Source: Lacibacter sediminis
GTDB taxonomy: Bacteria; Bacteroidota; Bacteroidia; Chitinophagales; Chitinophagaceae
Reading direction: 5' to 3'
DNA: 64,000 bases
Assembly: GCF_014168535.1 (NCBI RefSeq)
Contig: NZ_CP060007.1
Coordinates: forward strand, 2,666,001 to 2,730,000
The notes below the pieces were generated by a model. It did no database searches, was not told the origin of the DNA, and saw only the letters and a list, made by a program, of their open reading frames with translations. How positions within the stretch are numbered: the stretch's first letter is position 1; every line of letters starts with the position of its first letter. Both the position numbers and the translations under genes were made by a program. Of the stretch, positions 59,708 to 64,000 are shown piece after piece.

Positions 59708-60514
59708 TTAAACGCTCACATTAAAATCACGCAGTGCATCGTTCAGACTTGTTTTCAGGTCGGTACTTGGTTTACGCTGACCAATGATCAATGCGCAACC
59801 AACACCAAATTCACCTGCAGGGAATTTCTTGGTATAAGAACCAGGTATCACTACACTGCGAGCAGGAACACGGCCTTTCATTTCAATCGGCTCTGCACCG
59901 CTCACATCAATAATTTTTGTTGATTGTGTTAACACCACATTGGCGCCAAGCACTGCCTCTTTTTCAACACGTACACCTTCTACCACAATACAACGGCTGC
60001 CCACAAACACACCATCCTCAATAATAACAGGGCTGGCCTGTAAGGGTTCAAGCACACCACCAATCCCAACACCACCACTCAGGTGAACGCCTTTGCCGAT
60101 CTGTGCACAGCTTCCCACCGTTGCCCATGTATCAACCATAGTGCCTTCATCAACGTACGCCCCAATGTTTACATAGCTTGGCATCAACACCACATTTTTT
60201 GCGAGGTAAGCACCATAACGTGCAACCGCATGCGGAACTGCACGCACACCAAGCTCTTTATAATTTTTTTTCAATAACATTTTATCGTAAAACTCAAACG
60301 GCTCCACATCCCAGGTCTGCATTTGCTGAATACCAAAATACATCAGGATCGCCTGCTTCACCCATTCATTTACCTGCCATCCATCGGCAATTGGTTCAGC
60401 AGTGCGCAAACGGCCTTTATCAACTTCTTCAATAACTGCACGAACGGCATCACTGTACTTATTATCTTTCAACAGTTCACGGTTGCCCCATGCTTCGAGG
60501 ATCAAATCTTTCAT
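59708..60514 (-). CDS. dapD: Tetrahydrodipicolinate N-succinyltransferase
   Basis: This 268-residue enzyme of lysine and meso-diaminopimelate synthesis transfers a succinyl group to tetrahydrodipicolinate. The left-handed beta-helix repeats are in the middle (MPSYVNIGAYVDEGTMVDTWATVGSCAQIGKG), followed by GGVGIGGVLEP and GSRCIVVEGVRVEKEAVLGANVVL. N-terminal helical part WQVNEWVKQAILMYF. Normal length. A housekeeping gene unrelated to the polysaccharide loci. Confidence 0.95.
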   Translation of the reverse strand: MKDLILEAWGNRELLKDNKYSDAVRAVIEEVDKGRLRTAEPIADGWQVNEWVKQAILMYFGIQQMQTWDVEPFEFYDKMLLKKNYKELGVRAVPHAVARYGAYLAKNVVLMPSYVNIGAYVDEGTMVDTWATVGSCAQIGKGVHLSGGVGIGGVLEPLQASPVIIEDGVFVGSRCIVVEGVRVEKEAVLGANVVLTQSTKIIDVSGAEPIEMKGRVPARSVVIPGSYTKKFPAGEFGVGCALIIGQRKPSTDLKTSLNDALRDFNVSV

Positions 60515-60532
60515 CGTAATTCAATTTTGCTG

Positions 60533-60540
60533 CGAAAATA
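60533..60540 (-). promoter_or_regulatory. -7 promoter box of dapD
   Basis: On the minus strand it reads TATTTTCG, a near match to TAnnTTTG, 18 bp before the dapD ATG. Placement suggests a short 5' leader. Confidence 0.5.
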
Positions 60541-60640
60541 ATTCTTAATAGAATACCAGCTGCAGTTTTTCATAGCATCGCCGGTTGCGTCGCAAGCTCT
60601 TGTACGTTCAGCTTTCATGGCAGCTAAAAACACACAATCG
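60541..60640. repeat. Relic related to the intercassette sites
   Basis: This intergenic stretch carries GCGTCGCAAGC and TGTACGTTCAGCTTTC (near 60,590-60,616). GTTCAGCTTT (60606-60615) is identical to the 10-mer in both intercassette sites at 30,451 and 31,392. In the second site the order is GCGACGC, then TGTACGCTGTTCAGCTTT, so the match extends beyond the 10-mer. It has no cassette gene beside it. Confidence 0.5.
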
Positions 60641-60699
60641 TTCACCATTGCCAATTAACCATTGTCTATTGCCCATTCACAACTCACCATTCACAATTG
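60641..60699. repeat. Short-unit repeat of the CCATTCAC type
   Basis: Five to six copies of CCATT/CCATTCAC-like units (TTCACCATTG, AACCATTG, CCCATTCACAACT, CACCATTCACAATTG) run up to the promoter of the glycosyltransferase gene. A patch of the same kind overlaps the second PL11 gene at 11,941. Confidence 0.6.
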
Positions 60700-60707
60700 T
60701 ATCTTTG
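60700..60707 (+). promoter_or_regulatory. -7 promoter box of the glycosyltransferase gene
   Basis: TATCTTTG fits TAnnTTTG exactly and ends 5 bp before the ATG at 60713. The transcript should therefore be leaderless or have a 5' leader of only a few bases. Confidence 0.65.
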
Positions 60708-60712
60708 CCCCC

Positions 60713-61864
60713 ATGAACATTGGCTTCGATGCAAAAAGGGCTTTTCACAACCAAACAGGGCTGGGGCATTACAGCCGCACGTTGATCCATTCTTTGGCCG
60801 GTTATTTTCCGCAGCATGAATATTTCCTGTTTAATCCGAAGGCATCAACTTCGTTTCAATTCAATGAAGCCAATGTTCATGAAGTGTTGCCTGGTTCTTT
60901 TTTGTCGAGGAAATTATCAGCAGCCTGGCGAAGCAATTGGGTTAAGAAAGATCTGCAGAAGTTAAACATCGATCTGTATCATGGATTGAGTCATGAAATA
61001 CCGGTCAACATTCAAAAGACAGGCATCAAATCCATCGTTACCATTCACGATCTTATTTTTGAACGTTATCCTGAACAATTCAAATTCATCGATCGGAAGA
61101 TCTACGCTAAAAAATTCCGTTACTCATGTGAGCATGCCGATAAGATCATTGCCATCAGCAATCAAACCAAACAGGATATCATTGATCTCTATAAAACACC
61201 GGCAGAAAAAATAGAAGTGTGTTACCAAAGTTGCAATCCAGCTTTTGGTGAACCTGTAACGGAAGAAATAAAACAAATCATAAAGACAAAGTATAATTTA
61301 CCTGATCGTTATTCTCTATATGTCGGTTCAATTATTGAGCGGAAGAATCTTCTGAATATTTGTGTAGCAATGAACCTGCTGCGTAATGAAATAAACATTC
61401 CATTGGTAGTAATTGGTAATGGTGGTGAATACAAACAAAAAGTAAAAGATTACGTTCAACAGCATAAATTAGAAGACCGCATCATTTTTCTTTCAGATAA
61501 TCCATCAGCTAAACATTCACCTGGCTTTCAATCAGCACAGGATTTCCCGGCTATTTACCAGCAGGCAATCGCCATGATCTACCCATCCGTATTTGAAGGA
61601 TTTGGCATTCCTGTATTGGAAGCATTGTGGAGCCGCATACCAGTCATCACTTCTAACGTTTCATGCTTACCCGAAGCAGGAGGCGACGGTGCTTTTTATG
61701 TTGACCCAACCAAACCGGAAGAAATTGCAGAACAAATGAAATGCATTCTCAACGATGAATCATTTGTACAACAGCAAATCGAAAAAGGCTGGCAACATGC
61801 ACAACGCTTCAGCAATTATAATACTGCTGTCAAAGTGATGCAACTGTATGAACAAGTTGTCTGA
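60713..61864 (+). CDS. Family 4 glycosyltransferase
   Basis: This is a 383-residue GT-B fold enzyme. I start it at ATG 60713 (MNIGFDAKRAFHN), directly after a -7 box; the frame opens 51 bp earlier in a DNA repeat. The donor-binding C-terminal half is typical of GT4: SLYVGSIIERKNLLNI, then AMIYPSVFEGFGIPVLEALWSRIPVITSN with the E-x7-E signature, and LPEAGGDGAFYVDP. The N-terminal GLGHYSRTLIHSLAGYFPQH matches mannosyl/glucosyltransferases of cell-envelope glycan synthesis. Acceptor unknown. Confidence 0.88.
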   Translation: MNIGFDAKRAFHNQTGLGHYSRTLIHSLAGYFPQHEYFLFNPKASTSFQFNEANVHEVLPGSFLSRKLSAAWRSNWVKKDLQKLNIDLYHGLSHEIPVNIQKTGIKSIVTIHDLIFERYPEQFKFIDRKIYAKKFRYSCEHADKIIAISNQTKQDIIDLYKTPAEKIEVCYQSCNPAFGEPVTEEIKQIIKTKYNLPDRYSLYVGSIIERKNLLNICVAMNLLRNEINIPLVVIGNGGEYKQKVKDYVQQHKLEDRIIFLSDNPSAKHSPGFQSAQDFPAIYQQAIAMIYPSVFEGFGIPVLEALWSRIPVITSNVSCLPEAGGDGAFYVDPTKPEEIAEQMKCILNDESFVQQQIEKGWQHAQRFSNYNTAVKVMQLYEQVV

Positions 61865-62077
61865 ACTCCCGCTTAACGGGACAGGCAATGATTTGGGGAG
61901 ATTATTGGATTAGGAAGATATCTGTCCCAACGTTTTAAATAATTAGAATGTTTATCCCTTCCCTGGAGAGCCTGCTCCGTTTTACGAAGGGCCGTAGAGA
62001 CTTACACATAGTTCAAACAAATAGGGTGGGTTTTCATCTATCATACATCCTAAATCAAACATCAGAAATCGTTTTCG

Positions 62078-62085
62078 TATTTTCG
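62078..62085 (+). promoter_or_regulatory. -7 promoter box of the CCA-adding gene
   Basis: TATTTTCG is a near match to TAnnTTTG, 7 bp before ATG 62093. The 228-bp gap upstream (61,865-62,092) holds only a weak hairpin, TCCCG-cttaa-CGGGA, and nothing else recognised. Confidence 0.45.
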
Positions 62086-62092
62086 CCTCCGT

Positions 62093-63514
62093 ATGATGAT
62101 CGATTGTTCAGCAAAAGAATTAGAATTATTAAAGATCATAGGTGATTGTGCACAGCGTTTGAATGTGCCTTGTTACCTCGTTGGTGGTTTTGTGCGTGAT
62201 AAATTGTTGCAACGTACCTGTAAAGATCTTGATTTTGTTTGTGTAGGCGATGGCATTGAATTGGCACAGGAAGTAGCAAGACAATTCAAGCCGCAACCGC
62301 AGGTTTCCATTTTCAAAACATTTGGTACGGCTAATATTAAACACGGTGAATTCGAGATTGAATTTGTAGGTGCACGTAAAGAAAGTTATGCATCGCATTC
62401 ACGTAAACCGGAAGTAGAACCAGGCACATTGAAAGACGACCAGAAACGCAGGGACTTTACCATCAATGCACTTGCCATCAGTTTAAACAAAGATGATTTT
62501 GGTGCATTGGTCGATCCGTTCAATGGTATTGAAGATCTAAAGCTGAAGATTATCCGCACACCATTAGAACCGGGCACTACGTTCAGCGATGATCCGTTAC
62601 GTATGATGCGGGCTATCCGCTTTGCATCGCAACTTGATTTTACTATTCTTCCTGAGACATGGCTGGGCATTATTGAAAATGCTGATCGCATTCACATCAT
62701 ATCCAAAGAGCGTATTGCAGATGAACTCAATAAAATTGTGTTAAGCAAAAAACCATCTGTTGGTTTTGATTTGTTGTACAAAAGTGGTTTGCTGAAATTA
62801 TTCTTTCCGCAAATGGTTGATCTTGCAGGAGCAGAATATATCGATGGCAAAGGTCACAAAGATAATTTCTATCACACACTGCAGGTATTGGATAATATTT
62901 CAGAAAACACAAATGATCTGTGGCTGCGTTGGGCGGCGATTCTTCATGATATTGCAAAACCAGCCACAAAACGTTTTGAACAGGGGCATGGCTGGACATT
63001 TCATGGACACGAGGTTGTTGGTGGCCGTATGGTGCCAAAGATTTTTGCACAACTAAAACTTCCTGCAAATGAAAAAATGAAATTTGTGCGAAAGATGGTG
63101 GAGCTGCATCTGCGTCCCATCAGCTTAACCAAGGAAAACATAACGGACAGCGCTATCCGCCGTTTATTATTTGATGCCGGTGAAGACTTTGATGCATTAA
63201 TGACCCTGTGCAATGCTGATATCACATCAAAAAATCAGCAGAAAGTGCAACGTTATATGCAGAATTTTGAAATGGTGCGCCAGCGTTGCAAAGAAGTAGA
63301 GGAAAAAGATCATATCCGCAACTGGCAACCACCCATTACGGGTGAGATCATCATGAAAACCTTTAATGTGCCACCTTCACGTGTAGTTGGTGATCTTAAA
63401 ACAGCTATTAAAGATGCTATTTTAGATGGTGATATCGATAATAATTACGAAGCAGCCTATGCTTTTATGCTGCAAAAAGCAAAAGAAGTTAATCTTGTTC
63501 CTGTGACTGAATAA
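62093..63514 (+). CDS. CCA tRNA nucleotidyltransferase / poly(A) polymerase family with HD domain
   Basis: This 473-residue protein has a nucleotidyltransferase head ([22 protein letters not shown], with the catalytic DLD), the [13 protein letters not shown] motif and [23 protein letters not shown], which binds tRNA. An HD domain follows (about residues 255-380, [14 protein letters not shown]). This adds or repairs the CCA end of tRNAs; the tRNA-Leu in this window lacks an encoded CCA, in line with that. ATG 62096 is an adjacent alternative start. Confidence 0.92.
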   Translation: MMIDCSAKELELLKIIGDCAQRLNVPCYLVGGFVRDKLLQRTCKDLDFVCVGDGIELAQEVARQFKPQPQVSIFKTFGTANIKHGEFEIEFVGARKESYASHSRKPEVEPGTLKDDQKRRDFTINALAISLNKDDFGALVDPFNGIEDLKLKIIRTPLEPGTTFSDDPLRMMRAIRFASQLDFTILPETWLGIIENADRIHIISKERIADELNKIVLSKKPSVGFDLLYKSGLLKLFFPQMVDLAGAEYIDGKGHKDNFYHTLQVLDNISENTNDLWLRWAAILHDIAKPATKRFEQGHGWTFHGHEVVGGRMVPKIFAQLKLPANEKMKFVRKMVELHLRPISLTKENITDSAIRRLLFDAGEDFDALMTLCNADITSKNQQKVQRYMQNFEMVRQRCKEVEEKDHIRNWQPPITGEIIMKTFNVPPSRVVGDLKTAIKDAILDGDIDNNYEAAYAFMLQKAKEVNLVPVTE

Positions 63515-63553
63515 TTTTACTTTTGTTAAGTACCAGTTTGAATCATCTTACCG

Positions 63554-63592
63554 GATTTTCAAATTGGTGCATTTTCAAATTTTCAAATTGCA
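63554..63592. repeat. TTTTCAAATT short-unit repeat
   Basis: Three copies of ATTTTCAAATT (GGATTTTCAAATTGGTGC, then ATTTTCAAATTTTCAAATTGC) end directly before the ATG at 63595, in the 80-bp gap after the CCA-adding gene. It is a third type of short-unit repeat abutting a gene start in this window. Confidence 0.6.
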
Positions 63593-63594
63593 CT

Positions 63595-64000
63595 ATGGCC
63601 ATTTTACGTTTCAGGGTTTATTGGGAAGAAGACGATGCGGTTTACCGTGATGTTGCTATCAGGCATACACAGAACTTTAAGGACTTGAATGATATTATCC
63701 TCAAAGCCTATGAATTCGACAATAAACATAAAGCTACATTTCACCGCAGCAACGATCTGTGGCAAAAAGGGCGTGAAATAACACTTGAGAAATATGATAA
63801 AGGTTACAAGGTTGATCCTTTGCTGATGGAAGAAACGAAGATCGGCGGTGAGATACATGAACCAAATCAGAAATTTATTTTCATCTACGATTTTAATAAA
63901 AACTGGACATTCCTTGTTGAGCTGATCAATGTAAGCAAAGAAGAAAATCCAAAACTTACTTATCCATGCATGGTTCGAACGGAAGGTATTGCTCCGAGTC
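63595..64000 (+). CDS. pRiA4b ORF-3-like protein (3' end outside window)
   Basis: The open frame runs from ATG 63595 to the window edge without a stop, giving 135 residues so far. The beginning (MAILRFRVYWEEDDAVYRDV) and later blocks (NFKDLNDIILKAYEFDNKHKATF and FIFIYDFNKNWTFLVELI) match the pRiA4b ORF-3 / IS1096 passenger family (PF07929), whose function is poorly known. No signal peptide. The C-terminal part is missing, so no more can be said. Confidence 0.75.
   Translation, partial: MAILRFRVYWEEDDAVYRDVAIRHTQNFKDLNDIILKAYEFDNKHKATFHRSNDLWQKGREITLEKYDKGYKVDPLLMEETKIGGEIHEPNQKFIFIYDFNKNWTFLVELINVSKEENPKLTYPCMVRTEGIAPS

Noticed and set aside
61865..62092. Short non-coding RNA in the gap before the CCA-adding gene
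   Set aside because: Only a 5-bp hairpin (TCCCG/CGGGA) without a T-tract; no support for a transcript other than the downstream gene.

Overview
The window looks like chromosome of a Bacteroidota bacterium, probably of the Chitinophagaceae type. This is an inference from gene content. There is a SusC/SusD pair, a type IX secretion tail on one enzyme, many Sec and lipoprotein signals, Bacteroidota-style TAnnTTTG promoter boxes, and many secreted carbohydrate-active enzymes. No phage, rRNA or CRISPR array was seen.

Layout. (1) Positions 1-15,766 hold secreted enzymes for pectic rhamnogalacturonan: a partial (alpha/alpha)6 glycosidase-like protein, DUF4450, GH88, a GH43-like protein, a divergent MFS sugar transporter, then PL11, GH28, PL11, two CE12 acetylesterases and L-rhamnose mutarotase. 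A LacI/PurR-type operator lies in front of the PL11 operon. (2) Positions 15,779-28,977 hold an L-arabinose/arabinan regulon: a divergent Nudix-type regulator (AraR-like, with a degenerate Nudix box), two GH51 and one GH43 arabinosidases, a mutarotase, araB, araD, araA, a sodium/sugar symporter and a HAD phosphatase. (3) Positions about 29,147-32,393 hold a foreign-looking array of three one-gene cassettes, described below. (4) Positions 32,549-40,403 hold a five-gene operon of planctomycete-type PSCyt/DUF1549/DUF1553, DUF1501, beta-propeller, chitobiase-C/discoidin and DUF2231-cytochrome proteins, function unknown. (5) Positions 40,558-55,243 hold a two-component system divergent from a SusC/SusD/DUF1735 locus with a HEVGH metalloprotease, a GH92 fused to a basic-secretory-protein peptidase domain, and a second GH92. 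This suggests foraging on mannose-rich glycoproteins. (6) Positions 55,350-64,000 hold a GH43, a GH2, tRNA-Leu(CAG), an EamA transporter, dapD, a GT4 glycosyltransferase, a CCA-adding enzyme and a partial pRiA4b ORF-3-like gene.

The most unusual item is region 3. Each of three consecutive same-strand genes is bracketed by its own private 10-bp inverted repeat. Each pair starts GTT at the 5' end of the gene and ends AAC at its 3' end: GTTGGCTGAT/ATCAGCCAAC, GTTGTATGCC/GGCATACAAC and GTTAGCAGCA/TGCTGCTAAC. Between the genes lie two related, roughly 200-nt imperfect palindromes. This is the geometry of integron gene cassettes, where the AAC half-site at a cassette's end pairs with the GTT half-site at its own beginning. 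The sites do not fit the classical attC consensus beyond AAC/GTT and are longer than most attC. A perfect 9-6-9 palindrome and a TATATTTG promoter box abut the first junction, like attI/Pc. No integrase gene is in the window. The cassette genes use GAC for Asp much more than their neighbours. A relic sharing a rare 10-mer with both intercassette sites lies near 60.6 kb.

Working model: secreted enzymes strip arabinan and rhamnogalacturonan, monosaccharides enter by symporters, and arabinose is channelled through araA-araB-araD. The GH92 locus handles a different glycan with its own SusCD importer and sensor kinase.
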